DNA of 64,000 nucleotides from Lysobacterales bacterium (GTDB lineage: Bacteria > Pseudomonadota > Gammaproteobacteria > Xanthomonadales > Rhodanobacteraceae), in assembly GCA_016721015.1 (NCBI GenBank), contig JADKJL010000004.1, forward strand, positions 186,001 to 250,000, written 5' to 3'. The notes under the pieces were generated by a model. The model did no database searches. It saw only the letters and a program-made list of their open reading frames with translations, and was not told where the DNA came from. Position numbers and translations under genes: made by a program. Shown here piece by piece: positions 25,743 through 34,745 of the stretch; the first letter of the stretch is position 1, and each line of letters begins with the position of its first letter.

Positions 25743-25930
25743 GGGAATTCCTTGATGGCGATGGTCACGCCGAGCGCGCGACCCTCAGGTTATTTTGAGG
25801 GTGCCATCATACGGAACTCTTTGGTGCATCGCAGCATCAGCGTTTGGGCCTGAGTCCATGCTTGCGATCCGGCCAAGGTTCACTGCGCAGCCGCTATCCT
25901 GAACACCCCTGCAGGGTGAGGAATTCCGCA

Positions 25931-27400
25931 ATGAAAACAAGCAAGGTCGATGTCGCCATCATCGGGGCAGGCACGGCCGGGATGGTCGCTTATGCCCAGG
26001 TTCGCAAGCACACCGACCGCATCGCCTTGATCGAGGGTGGGCCGTTCGGCACCACCTGTGCGCGGGTCGGCTGCATGCCCTCGAAGTTGCTGATCGCGCC
26101 AGCCGAGGCGCGTCATCGTCTGCAACTCCTGCCTGAATTCGGTATCAGCACCGATGCCGGCAAGGTTGATGGAGCGGCGGTGATGCGTCGCGTCCGCGAA
26201 GAGCGTGACCGCTTCGTCAGCTTTGCCGTCGATGCCGTGGCCAGCTTCGACCAGGCCCATGTGGTGCGGGCCTATGCGCGGTTCGAGGATGCCCACCGAC
26301 TGCATCTTGATCCGCCGGATCCGGACCAAGCCGGCGCTCCTGCTGTCGATTGCATTGAGGCAGCACGCATCGTCATCGCCACCGGTTCGCGGCCCTCGAT
26401 TCCGGAGGTTTTCAAGTCTGCGGGTGATCGCCTGATCAGCAGCGATGATGTCTTCTACTGGCAGGATCTGCCGCAATCGGTCGCCGTATTCGGCGCGGGC
26501 GCGATTGGTGTTGAACTCGGCCAGGCCCTGCATCGGCTTGGCGTGCGCGTGCGCCTGTTCGGGCAGGATGGGGCAATCGCCGGGGTGACGGATCCCGAGA
26601 TTCGCGCGTATGCCGCGCGCACCTTGGCCGCGGAGATGCCAGTCAGCCTGAATGCAGACAAGGTGCGCGTCAGCCGCGACGCGGACGTGGTCGTTGTCGA
26701 CTTCATCGACGATGAAGGTGTGTCACGCAGCGAGCGTTTCGACTGGCTGCTTGCAGCTACCGGTCGCACCTCGAATGTCGACCGCCTCGGCCTCGAAAAC
26801 GCCAGCGTCGAGCGCAACCAGCGCGGCGTGCCCTTGTTCGATCCGATGACCATGCAGACCAGTCAGAAGCACATTTTCATCGCTGGCGATTCGGCAGCCG
26901 ATCGGCCGATCCTGCATGAGGCGGCCGACGAGGGCCATCTCGCCGGCCGCAACGCCGGGCGCTATCCGGAGGTTCTGGGTGAGCCACGACGGACGCCCCT
27001 CGGCATCGTCTTCTGTGATCCGCAGGTGGCGTTTGTCGGCGAGCGACACGCCCGCCTGATCGAAGACGGGATTGACTTCGCGACCGGCCAGGTTTCATTC
27101 GAAGAGCAGGGGCGTTCACGCGTGATGGCTGTCAACCAGGGCCTGCTGCGCGTCTATGCCGAAAAGGGTAGCGGGTTGCTGCTCGGTGCCGAGATGTTCG
27201 GCCCGAGCGCCGAGCATCTGGCCCATCTGCTCGCCTGGGTCGTGCAGCTGCGCAAGACCGTTGGCGAAGTGCTCGAATTGCCGTTCTATCACCCGGTCAT
27301 CGAGGAAGGCCTGCGCACCGCCTTGCGCATGCTCAACAAGGAGCTTGGAATGGCTCCGAAGCCGCTGCCGAGCTGCATGGAATGCGGCCCGGGTGCTTGA
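25931..27400 (+). CDS. Dihydrolipoyl dehydrogenase homologue (class I pyridine nucleotide-disulfide oxidoreductase)
   Basis: 489 residues from ATG 25931. It has the FAD motif VAIIGAGTAGMVAY, the redox-active disulfide GTTCARVGCMPSKLL, the NAD motif VFGAGAIGVELGQALHRLG, IFIAGDSAADRPILHEAADEG, and the C-terminal HPVIEEG active-site histidine. It could serve as E3 for 2-oxoacid dehydrogenases, whose E1/E2 genes at 47-51 kb lack an E3. The C-terminus carries an extra CMECGPGA with a CxxC pair that is not standard. A divergent subfamily with another electron donor is possible. Confidence 0.85.
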   Translation: MKTSKVDVAIIGAGTAGMVAYAQVRKHTDRIALIEGGPFGTTCARVGCMPSKLLIAPAEARHRLQLLPEFGISTDAGKVDGAAVMRRVREERDRFVSFAVDAVASFDQAHVVRAYARFEDAHRLHLDPPDPDQAGAPAVDCIEAARIVIATGSRPSIPEVFKSAGDRLISSDDVFYWQDLPQSVAVFGAGAIGVELGQALHRLGVRVRLFGQDGAIAGVTDPEIRAYAARTLAAEMPVSLNADKVRVSRDADVVVVDFIDDEGVSRSERFDWLLAATGRTSNVDRLGLENASVERNQRGVPLFDPMTMQTSQKHIFIAGDSAADRPILHEAADEGHLAGRNAGRYPEVLGEPRRTPLGIVFCDPQVAFVGERHARLIEDGIDFATGQVSFEEQGRSRVMAVNQGLLRVYAEKGSGLLLGAEMFGPSAEHLAHLLAWVVQLRKTVGEVLELPFYHPVIEEGLRTALRMLNKELGMAPKPLPSCMECGPGA

Positions 27401-27429
27401 TGTGGTCTGGTAGTCTCGGTGGCGGCTTG

Positions 27430-27510
27430 CTGTCGTGGGAGGCACTTCAGTGCCGATGCTCCTTGCCGAATGGGGCAGGAGCATCGCGGTTGAAACCGCT
27501 CCCACGACAG
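27430..27510. repeat. REP palindrome
   Basis: CTGTCGTGGGAGGCACTTCA... at 27430 pairs with ...GGTTGAAACCGCTCCCACGACAG ending at 27510. The arms are imperfect in the middle. It separates the convergent oxidoreductase and VTT genes. Confidence 0.75.
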
Positions 27511-27534
27511 CACGTTGCTGCCGGCGAGAACCGC

Positions 27535-28314
27535 TCACTCCGAATTCGGACTGTCGGCTGTGCTGACTGAATTTTCGGCAATCGCACGGAGCACGGCGCG
27601 ATGTGCGGCCTTGGATACGAGGATGCCGGCGATCAGTCCAACGGCGATGCCGCCATAAATCAGCAAGCCGTGTTCCCAGCTGCTGTGCGCGCCTGCGAAG
27701 CCTTGGGTGACCAGTTGCTTGCCGGCATGGCCGATATAGGCCTCGATGGCGTAGTGGCTGATCAGAACCAGGCTAGCCAGCATGAAGCCGGTGAAGCGCA
27801 CGCCCGCTGCACCCAGCAAATAGCTGACCAAGGCAGGATTAAGCGGAGTCAGGCGCAGCAGCACTTGCAGGTGGAATTCGTCGCGGATGACCGCCGACTG
27901 GATCGAGCGAAGCAGGGGTCGGGTTTCGAGTGCGCGCTGGATCGGTTCATGCAGCAGGCGGCGGGCGAGGCCGTATTGCAATGCGGCGGCGAGCAGATTG
28001 CCGGCCAGCAAGAGGCCGATGCCCCAGGCCAGGCCGAACAGGGCGCCGGCGACCAGTCCGAACAGCGATTCCGGGATCAGCACGGAAGTGCCGATCACGA
28101 GCACGCCAACAAAGGCCACGCGTCCCCAAGGGCCGAGCTCGGTGATGGTCGCTTCAATGGCGTGCAGATGTCGTTCGGCTTCGCGCCCAAGCAGGATCAC
28201 CGCCACGATGATGAGGATGACGACGAGCGAGAGCGGAACAATCGAACGCAACTCACGGCTGAGCAACTGCCGCCGACGTTCGGCCTGCGGCGCTGGCTCA
28301 TGCTTGTCGTTCAT
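27535..28314 (-). CDS. TVP38/TMEM64 (VTT domain) membrane protein
   Basis: 259 residues with about six hydrophobic segments. The VTT-domain core is visible: GTSVLIPESLFGLVAGALFGLAWGIGLLLAGNLLAAALQYGLARRL, then a conserved arginine-proline turn (LLRLTPLNPALVSYLLGAAGV). The family is related to DedA and is linked to membrane lipid handling, but the exact substrate is unknown. It lies 72 bp downstream of, and on the same strand as, proS. Confidence 0.85.
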   Translation of the reverse strand: MNDKHEPAPQAERRRQLLSRELRSIVPLSLVVILIIVAVILLGREAERHLHAIEATITELGPWGRVAFVGVLVIGTSVLIPESLFGLVAGALFGLAWGIGLLLAGNLLAAALQYGLARRLLHEPIQRALETRPLLRSIQSAVIRDEFHLQVLLRLTPLNPALVSYLLGAAGVRFTGFMLASLVLISHYAIEAYIGHAGKQLVTQGFAGAHSSWEHGLLIYGGIAVGLIAGILVSKAAHRAVLRAIAENSVSTADSPNSE

Positions 28315-28386
28315 TCGAATTCCCGAGGGCCGCGCCGCAGCTCGCCGAAATGCCGCGTCGACTGGATCGATCGGTTCAACGTTCGC

Positions 28387-30084
28387 TCATGCAAACAGGG
28401 CCAGCAATTCATCACGCGACAGCGATTGATTCTCGGCCTCACCGCGACGCCGGTATTCGTAGGTTCCCGCGGCCAGGCCACGATCGCCGATGACGATGCG
28501 GTGCGGAATGCCGATCAGCTCGGCATCGGCAAACATCGATCCGGGACGAAGGCCGCGATCATCCAGTGCGACCTCGATGCCGCGCCCGGTGAGTTCGTTG
28601 TAAAGCCGCTCGGCCTCGTCGCGCACCGCTGCGCTGGCGGCCATGTTGATCGGGCAGATCACCACCTGCCACGGTGCCATCGCCTCGGGCCAGAGGATGC
28701 CGGCTTCATCGTTGTTCTGCTCGATCGCGGCAGCGACGATGCGGCTGACGCCGATGCCGTAACAGCCCATCGACATGATGCGTGCCTTGCCCTGGTCATC
28801 AAGCACGGTTGCGTCCAGAGCCTCGGCATATTTGCTGCCGAGCTGAAACACATGGCCCACTTCGATGCCGCGTGCGATCGACAGCGTGCCCGTGCCGTCG
28901 GGCGCGGCATCGCCCTCGACGACCTTGCGCAAATCGGCAATCCGTGTGCTGCGCGCGTCGCGTTCCCAGTTGACTCCACGCAGGTGCTTGCCGCCGGCAT
29001 TTGCGCCGCAGACGAAATCGGCGAGCAGCGCGGCGTCGCGATCCACGATGATCGGAATCGAGTCGGGCAGGCCGACCGGACCAATGAAGCCGGGCTTGCA
29101 GCCAATGGCACCCTCGATCTCGGCTTCGTCGGCGAGTACCGATTCGCCGGGAAGCTCGTCGAGTCGCGCCGCCTTGATTTCGTTGATCTCGTGATCGCCG
29201 CGCACGCACAGGGCGACCAGACCTTGATTGCCGCGCACGATGATGGTCTTGATGCACTGGGCCGCAGCGACGCCAAGAAAAGCGGTCAGCTCGTCGATCG
29301 TCTTCTGCGTCGGCGTATCGATGGATTCCATGGTCGCTTGCGCGGCAGGGCGCTCGCCGGTCGGCGCCAGCGCCTCGGCCTTTTCCACGTTGGCTGCATA
29401 GTCCGAGCCGGATGAGAACGCAATCGCGTCCTCACCCGAATCGGCCAGCACATGGAACTCATGCGAGGCGCTGCCGCCGATCGCGCCGGTGTCGGCATCG
29501 ACGGCGCGGAAGCGCAAACCCAGGCGCGTGAAGATGCGCGTGTAGGTGTCGTACATGTTGCGGTACTCGACGGCCAGGCTGTCGGCGTCGACATGGAACG
29601 AGTAGGCATCCTTCATCAGGAATTCGCGCGCACGCATGATGCCGAAGCGCGGCCGGATCTCGTCGCGGAACTTGGTCTGGATCTGGTAGAAATTGACTGG
29701 CAGCTGCTTGTAGGATTTGAGCTCGTGGCGGGCGAAATCGGTGACCACTTCCTCGTGGGTCGGACCGTAGCAATAGCCGGCCTGCTTGCGATCCTTGATC
29801 TTGAGCAACTGGCCGCCGAATTTCTGCCAGCGCCCGGTCTCTTCCCACAGCTCCTGCGGCTGGATGGAAGGCATCAGCAACTCGATCGCACCGGCGCGGT
29901 TCATCTCCTCGCGCACGATCGCCTCGACCCGGCGCAGCACGCGCAAGCCCAACGGCGACCAGGTGTAAATGCCCGAAGCGAGCTTGCGGATCATGCCGGC
30001 ACGCAGCATCAGCTTGTGGCTGATGATCTCGGCATCTGCGGGGACTTCCTTGACGGTGGCTAGATGAAAACGGGACAGGCGCAT
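28387..30084 (-). CDS. proS: Prolyl-tRNA synthetase
   Basis: 565 residues from ATG 30084 (MRLSRFHLATVKEVPADAEI). A class II aminoacyl-tRNA synthetase that charges tRNA-Pro in the cytoplasm. Motif 1 and 2 regions (GIYTWSPLGLRVLRRVEAIVREEM; FRDEIRPRFGIMRAREFLMKDAYSFH) are followed by an editing (INS) insertion around 230-390 and a C-terminal anticodon-binding domain (QVVICPINM...GIEVALDDR). The longer in-frame start at 30186 overlaps a promoter-like gap and lacks similarity. Confidence 0.97.
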   Translation of the reverse strand: MRLSRFHLATVKEVPADAEIISHKLMLRAGMIRKLASGIYTWSPLGLRVLRRVEAIVREEMNRAGAIELLMPSIQPQELWEETGRWQKFGGQLLKIKDRKQAGYCYGPTHEEVVTDFARHELKSYKQLPVNFYQIQTKFRDEIRPRFGIMRAREFLMKDAYSFHVDADSLAVEYRNMYDTYTRIFTRLGLRFRAVDADTGAIGGSASHEFHVLADSGEDAIAFSSGSDYAANVEKAEALAPTGERPAAQATMESIDTPTQKTIDELTAFLGVAAAQCIKTIIVRGNQGLVALCVRGDHEINEIKAARLDELPGESVLADEAEIEGAIGCKPGFIGPVGLPDSIPIIVDRDAALLADFVCGANAGGKHLRGVNWERDARSTRIADLRKVVEGDAAPDGTGTLSIARGIEVGHVFQLGSKYAEALDATVLDDQGKARIMSMGCYGIGVSRIVAAAIEQNNDEAGILWPEAMAPWQVVICPINMAASAAVRDEAERLYNELTGRGIEVALDDRGLRPGSMFADAELIGIPHRIVIGDRGLAAGTYEYRRRGEAENQSLSRDELLALFA

Positions 30085-30163
30085 GGTTTCGCTTCGATCG
30101 CGGTGGATCGGCAATTCTACAGAAGCAGGTGGGTTTTCACCGAAGCGGCGGTCAAACACCCGC

Positions 30164-30613
30164 CTACCAGCGTGCGCTGACGCCAATCACCCCGCGCTGT
30201 GGGGTTGTCCGCTTGAGCTCGACTGTCTCGGCAGGCGCCTCTTCGGCCATGGCTTCACGTATTGCCGCTGCTTCACCGCGGAAGCGCTGCACGATCCCGC
30301 CCTTGACCTTCGAATAGTCGACAGAACGCGTCCGATTGCCGATCGTGATCGTGTGCTCGAGCGGCGTGCGGGACACCATCCAGGCAACTCCGGCAGCCAG
30401 CAATGCAATCAGCGGCAGCAGCAGCCAGGGCGAATCGAGAGCCCCGCACGCAGCAACGACCATCACTGCGACCACGTATGGCCGGACACGCTTCGGCACG
30501 TGCAGGGTTTCGCAAGCCATGCCAAGCAACAGCGCAGCGAAAAAGCTGACGAAAAGCCAGGTGATCACGGACGCGATGCCGGTGGCAAAAAGTTCGTTGA
30601 TCAACTCGCTCAT
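30164..30613 (-). CDS. Hypothetical inner-membrane protein, last gene of the LemA/TPM operon
   Basis: 149 residues with about three N-terminal membrane helices (to about residue 80) and a basic cytoplasmic tail (HTITIGNRTRSVDYSKVKGGIVQRFRGEAAAIREAM). Its start overlaps the preceding gene's stop by ATGA (30610-30613), so translation is coupled. I do not recognise a family. Its role is presumably linked to the LemA/TPM membrane proteins. Confidence 0.7.
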   Translation of the reverse strand: MSELINELFATGIASVITWLFVSFFAALLLGMACETLHVPKRVRPYVVAVMVVAACGALDSPWLLLPLIALLAAGVAWMVSRTPLEHTITIGNRTRSVDYSKVKGGIVQRFRGEAAAIREAMAEEAPAETVELKRTTPQRGVIGVSARW

Positions 30614-31554
30614 GTCAGCACCGGAGCATTGCTTCGCTCATCGGGATTTATATCCTCGCCTGAGGCGGGGAAGTGTTCGCTTAGAAGTTCGCCAACGCGA
30701 TCAATCGCTGCGAGCAAGCCGGATTGAATCGCGCCGCGTTTGCAATGCGCGGCCAGATCATCGGCAATCGCTTGCCATGCCGATACGTCGACACGCTCGG
30801 CGATGCCGCGATCGGCGATCAAGTCGATTGCATTCTCGGCCAGCGTGATGTGGATGAGCACGCCATTGTTGTGTTCGGTATTCCACACGCCGAGTTCGGA
30901 AAAGCGGTTGCGTGCGTTCTGCGCGGGCGTCATGTCAAGGCGGATGTCATCGGTTGACCAGCGCGTTTCGATGGCAACGACAATTTCGCCGAGATGGCTG
31001 CGCTCGGAGGCCGCCACCTGATCGCGAATCGCCGTCTGCAAGCTGTCCGAATGCCAGGCACGCGCACGCCACGGAGCGATCAGGCTATGCCGCAACACGC
31101 GCAAGAAAGTCTGCGCCTTCGTTGTTGCTGGCTTCGCCACCTGATGGGTGTCGGCGAGACTGACCGAGATGCGCGCTTCGCCATCGTTGCGAAGGGTGGA
31201 TTTCGGTGTGCGACCGCCGTGGACCATGCTCTCCCATTCGCTGCGCATGACGAGCAGAAATATGACGAACGGAAAGGCCGCTGTCATCCACCCAGGCGCT
31301 CCGAGAATAAACATCACGATGCTGGTCAGGATGCAGCCGATGAAGATGTGCACCGGAATCGGCAGTGCGCGATAGCGCGGGCCGCCGACGTACAGCAGTG
31401 CAAGCACGATCGAAAAAGCAAAAATCAAGGGATCGACACGGGCAAAGTGCCATCGCTCCTGCGCAGCAAGCATCAAGCCTGCCGCAGTCAGCACGGCGGC
31501 CGCGGCAAAGCCACGTTTGATCAGGCTCGCACCCTCTGGATTCCACGCTTTCAC
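30610..31554 (-). CDS. TPM-domain membrane protein (third TPM gene of the operon)
   Basis: 314 residues. Four hydrophobic helices (about 12-120) are followed by a cytoplasmic or periplasmic TPM (TLP18.3/Psb32/MOLO-1) domain: IVVAIETRWSTDDIRLDMTPAQNARNRFSELGVWNTEHNNGVLIHITLAENAIDLIADRGI. The domain order is reversed relative to YgcG-type proteins, which place TPM first. It is coupled at both ends by ATGA overlaps. Confidence 0.8.
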   Translation of the reverse strand: MKAWNPEGASLIKRGFAAAAVLTAAGLMLAAQERWHFARVDPLIFAFSIVLALLYVGGPRYRALPIPVHIFIGCILTSIVMFILGAPGWMTAAFPFVIFLLVMRSEWESMVHGGRTPKSTLRNDGEARISVSLADTHQVAKPATTKAQTFLRVLRHSLIAPWRARAWHSDSLQTAIRDQVAASERSHLGEIVVAIETRWSTDDIRLDMTPAQNARNRFSELGVWNTEHNNGVLIHITLAENAIDLIADRGIAERVDVSAWQAIADDLAAHCKRGAIQSGLLAAIDRVGELLSEHFPASGEDINPDERSNAPVLT

Positions 31555-32057
31555 AGCAGCACCGGACGGTCGGTCAGTTCATTGTGGTGCCTTTGTCCGG
31601 GTACGGTTGGCATGAGCTCCCGCAACAGCGCGGACACCGCTTCGATCGTGGCGACGGCACCGGTCTTGAATTCGCCGCGTGAAAAGGCGGCAGCGGTGTC
31701 TGCGCAGATTGCGTCCCAGCGTGCTTGCGGAACGCGCCGGGCAATGCCGCGATCGGCAACGATCTCGATCGCGCGTTCGGCCAGCAGGACGTAGATCAGC
31801 ACACCGGCATTGTCTTCGGTGTCCCAGACCTCAAGCTCGGCGAATACGTTTTCGGCACGCTGGCGCGGTGTGAATCCGCGTGCGACCGCTTCCAGCCCGA
31901 GACGGGCCTCGACGGCAAACACCACATCGCCGCGGTGCGTTGCCTCCAGCTCGCCGATACATTCGGCGATCGCGTCGAACACGGATTGAGGAAACTGCTG
32001 TTCGGCCAGCCACCAGGCACGGAACAGATTGGCTGAGAGGCGTTGCAGGCGTGTCAT
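31551..32057 (-). CDS. Stand-alone TPM-domain protein (second TPM gene)
   Basis: 168 residues from ATG 32057 (MTRLQRLSANLFRAW). No signal peptide or membrane helix. The TPM domain reads GDVVFAVEARLGLEAVARGFTPRQRAENVFAELEVWDTEDNAGVLIYVLLAERAIEIVADRGIARRV. It strongly resembles the C-terminal domain of the following gene, suggesting duplication. The start overlaps the stop of the upstream TPM gene (TGATG), and its stop overlaps the next start. Confidence 0.82.
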   Translation of the reverse strand: MTRLQRLSANLFRAWWLAEQQFPQSVFDAIAECIGELEATHRGDVVFAVEARLGLEAVARGFTPRQRAENVFAELEVWDTEDNAGVLIYVLLAERAIEIVADRGIARRVPQARWDAICADTAAAFSRGEFKTGAVATIEAVSALLRELMPTVPGQRHHNELTDRPVLL

Positions 32058-32941
32058 CAGTAGCTCCCCGATGCGCCGCCGCCGGCGGAACTGCCGCCGC
32101 CGCCGCCCCAACTGCTACCGCCACTGCCGCCGCTCCAGCCGCCAGAGCTGCCGCCGGAGCTGCTCACCTTCGGAAACAGATCAAACGCATAGGCGAGGCC
32201 GAACAGAAAATAGATGAGGGCTACCCATGGCAATGAGCCGAGCGGCAGGTCGAGTGCCTTGAATGCGGTGGCCGTGGTGATCACGGAGGCAACAACCGAG
32301 GCCGAGACCTCCCGGCGTCGCGGCCATATGGCAGTGATGACCACAACGATCGGAATAAAAAAGAATATCGGGAAATAGCGATCGATAGACTCGGGAGTTT
32401 CTGCTGTTGCGGATTCCGGAATACTTGCAGGTGCATCAGGCAGGGCTTCGCCGTCGATCAATCCAGTCAACTGATCGGTGGCCTTGTCGAGGCCCTCGAA
32501 CCACGCTTCATTGCGGAAAAGCGGTCGCATGGTGTCGTTGATGATGCGGCTCGCAAGGACGTCGGGGATGGGCCCTTCGAGACCGCGACCCACCTCGATG
32601 CGGATGCGACGATCATTCTTGGCCCAGAGCAGGAGGGCGCCGTCGTCGACATTCTTGCGGCCGATCTTCCAGGTATCGAATACACGCGTTGCGTATTGCT
32701 CGATCTCTTCCGGTTGCGTGCTCGGCACGATCAGGATCAGCAGTTGCGCACCTTTGCGCTGCTCCAGTGCGCGCAACTTCTGTTCCAGTTCGGACTTCTG
32801 TTGCTCGCTCAGCGTGGCGGTCGTGTCAGTGACATGCGTGACCAGGGTTGGCACTGGAACATAGGCGAGAGCGCATTGCGTGCCCAGACAAACCGTCAGG
32901 CAGATCACCCATGCCCACCAGCGCGGAAGCGCGGCGTTCAT
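32057..32941 (-). CDS. YgcG-like TPM-domain protein with Gly/Ser-rich tail (first TPM gene)
   Basis: 294 residues from ATG 32941. A signal peptide (WWAWVICLTVCLGTQCALA) precedes a TPM domain (VTHVTDTTATLSEQQKSELEQKLRALEQRKGAQL, then DDGALLLWAKNDRRIRIEVGRGLEG). Two membrane helices and a Gly/Ser/Trp-rich C-terminal tail (SSSGGSSGGWSGGSGGSS...) follow. This is the classic partner of LemA. It lies 10 bp after the lemA stop. The function in membrane or envelope maintenance is inferred. Confidence 0.87.
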   Translation of the reverse strand: MNAALPRWWAWVICLTVCLGTQCALAYVPVPTLVTHVTDTTATLSEQQKSELEQKLRALEQRKGAQLLILIVPSTQPEEIEQYATRVFDTWKIGRKNVDDGALLLWAKNDRRIRIEVGRGLEGPIPDVLASRIINDTMRPLFRNEAWFEGLDKATDQLTGLIDGEALPDAPASIPESATAETPESIDRYFPIFFFIPIVVVITAIWPRRREVSASVVASVITTATAFKALDLPLGSLPWVALIYFLFGLAYAFDLFPKVSSSGGSSGGWSGGSGGSSWGGGGGSSAGGGASGSY

Positions 32942-32951
32942 GCATCGGCCC

Positions 32952-33617
32952 TCAATCGTTGTTCGCGGGTAACGCTTCGTTTTTTGCGGGCTCACTCGCT
33001 GGTGGCTTCGGGTGCCGCGACGAAAGCCCCGAAAAGTCCACGACCGGCGGCTTGGCCAGCGCATCGGGATTTTCGACGGTGAAATTCGGCTTGACCGCGT
33101 AGCCGAACATTTTCGCGGTCAGATTGACCGGGAATTCCCGGATCAGCACGTTGTAGGCCTGCACCGATTGCACGTAGCGGTTGCGCGCCACGGCGATCCG
33201 GTTTTCGGTACCCTCAAGTTGTACCTGAAGGTCTCGAAAGCGCTCATCGGATTTCAGCGTTGGATAATTCTCGGTAACCACGAGCAGTCGCGACAAGGCG
33301 GATGAAAGCTCGCCTTGCGCGGCCTGGAACTTGGCCAGTGCGGCGGCATCGTTCACCAGTTCGGGCGTGGCCTGGATACTGCCGACCTTGGCCCGAGCCT
33401 CGGTGACGCCGAGCAGGACTTCCTGTTCCTGCAAGGCATAGCCGGTTACAGCCCTGATCAGGGACGGAATCAGATCGGCACGGCGCTGGTACTGGTTGAG
33501 GATTTCCGACATCTGCGCCTTCACATCTTCGTCGGCGCCCTGGATCTTGTTGTATCCGCAGCCACCCAGCAACAACGGCATGAGTGCGAGGACGAGCAGT
33601 ATTCGAATACGGCGCAT
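32952..33617 (-). CDS. lemA: LemA family lipoprotein
   Basis: 221 residues from ATG 33617, with GGGGAG nine bases upstream. A lipobox (LLLGGC) predicts a lipoprotein. The LemA four-helix domain has YNKIQGADEDVKAQMSEILNQYQRRADLIPSLI, then ENRIAVARNRYVQSVQAYNVLIREFPVNLTAKMFGY. It heads the five-gene operon on the minus strand. An ATG at 33626 is a second possible start but has no spacing for the ribosome-binding site. Confidence 0.9.
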   Translation of the reverse strand: MRRIRILLVLALMPLLLGGCGYNKIQGADEDVKAQMSEILNQYQRRADLIPSLIRAVTGYALQEQEVLLGVTEARAKVGSIQATPELVNDAAALAKFQAAQGELSSALSRLLVVTENYPTLKSDERFRDLQVQLEGTENRIAVARNRYVQSVQAYNVLIREFPVNLTAKMFGYAVKPNFTVENPDALAKPPVVDFSGLSSRHPKPPASEPAKNEALPANND

Positions 33618-33799
33618 GGTTTCCATCTCCCCGATCTGTGCCCGAGACAAGCAGGAGCGGCACTCCCGCAAGATTCAACCAACGATACGTGACGCAATCG
33701 AACCCGCGTCAAGCGCGATGACGTTGAGCGCTCAGGAGGGTAAACGATCTGCACGGCGAAAACCGAACGGTGCCGGAAGTCTGGAGTCCGCCCAAGAAC

Positions 33800-33994
33800 C
33801 TAGCAGCCTGTCGGACTTTGCTGGTTGAGGCGAGAATTCGATTGGACGAGGTCAGATTTGACCAGCGTTCGCTGTTGTGAAGCGTTTCGACGGTTTGCAG
33901 GCCCATAGCGGTGTTATGGGTCAAAAATCGGCGGAAATATGAACCGGTCAGACGGATTCGCAGCCCGGCCGAGTAAAGTCCGGCAGGCTGCTAG
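33800..33994. mobile_element. MITE-like element A (195 bp)
   Basis: Terminal inverted repeats of 20 bp with one mismatch: CTAGCAGCCTGTCGGACTTT (33800-33819) and AAAGTCCGGCAGGCTGCTAG (33975-33994). The interior has no coding potential. A transposase would have to act in trans. Confidence 0.7.
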
Positions 33995-34156
33995 CCCGGA
34001 CTATTCATGAAAAACGCACGCCCTCGCTTGTCCCTTGAATCCACACGACTTTCCGCTCATTCAGCGATAACGCCCGCTATCCCCTCAATCGCGAAAAGCC
34101 GTGTGAATCCAATGTCCTGCGCGATCATCGCGCGTATTCATGAATAGTCCGGGCTA
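33992..34156. mobile_element. MITE-like element B (165 bp)
   Basis: Perfect 20-bp terminal inverted repeats: TAGCCCGGACTATTCATGAA (33992-34011) and TTCATGAATAGTCCGGGCTA (34137-34156). It is non-coding and unrelated in sequence to element A, which it abuts through the shared TAG at 33992-33994. The remaining gap from 33618 to 34202 shows no gene. Confidence 0.75.
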
Positions 34157-34202
34157 GGGAACCGGGCGGGCAGGCCCAGCCGGTGAAGGCGGCCCGCGAA
34201 AA

Positions 34203-34601
34203 TCAGCCGCAAAACAGCTTGATCTGTTCCCTGGCCTTGTTCAGATTCATCTGGTACTGAACCTGGGTTTCCGGCAGGGCCTCGTCACCCGGTGCCGACG
34301 CCTCGTAGATCTGCAGGTTCTTGCGCGAGGTGGCGCAATTGCGCTTGATGTCTTCTTCGCTGTAACCGGCGGCGGCGGCCATCGTCGGACCGGCCTTGGC
34401 TTCTTCCGCAGCCGGCTCGGCGGCGGTACTGGTGACGCCGTTGTGAACCATGAGCTTCTTGGCCGAGGCCGTGTTGGGCGGTGGCGGCGTATCTGAAAAA
34501 TGCTTGGTACCGTTGGCGTCGGTCCACGAATAAACCTGCTGGGCAAGCGCAGGGGCGGCGCTCAGGCAGGCAAGGATCAGTACAATCGAACTGGGCTTCA
34601 T
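34203..34601 (-). CDS. DUF4124 domain secreted protein
   Basis: 132 residues from ATG 34601, with GGAG six bases upstream. A signal peptide (IVLILACLSAAPALAQ) is followed by the DUF4124 motif QVYSWTDANGTKHFSDTPPP. The C-terminal helix-rich part has two cysteines (NCATSRKN, FCG). The family is common in gammaproteobacterial periplasms and its function is unknown. It is divergent from pssA. Confidence 0.85.
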   Translation of the reverse strand: MKPSSIVLILACLSAAPALAQQVYSWTDANGTKHFSDTPPPPNTASAKKLMVHNGVTSTAAEPAAEEAKAGPTMAAAAGYSEEDIKRNCATSRKNLQIYEASAPGDEALPETQVQYQMNLNKAREQIKLFCG

Positions 34602-34745
34602 CATGTTCTCCGCGCCGGTGCGAGCCGACAGTTGGGCCCTCAATCAGCGCACTGGATAGCACTAGTTTCGTTATCTGACAAGCACTTCGGTGGCAAATCG
34701 CAACGATCAGTTAAACTCGACACACTTTTCGGAATGGCCTTGAGC

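Noticed and set aside
33800..34156. Intact insertion sequence
   Set aside because: Inverted ends are present but the interiors are too short and contain no transposase.
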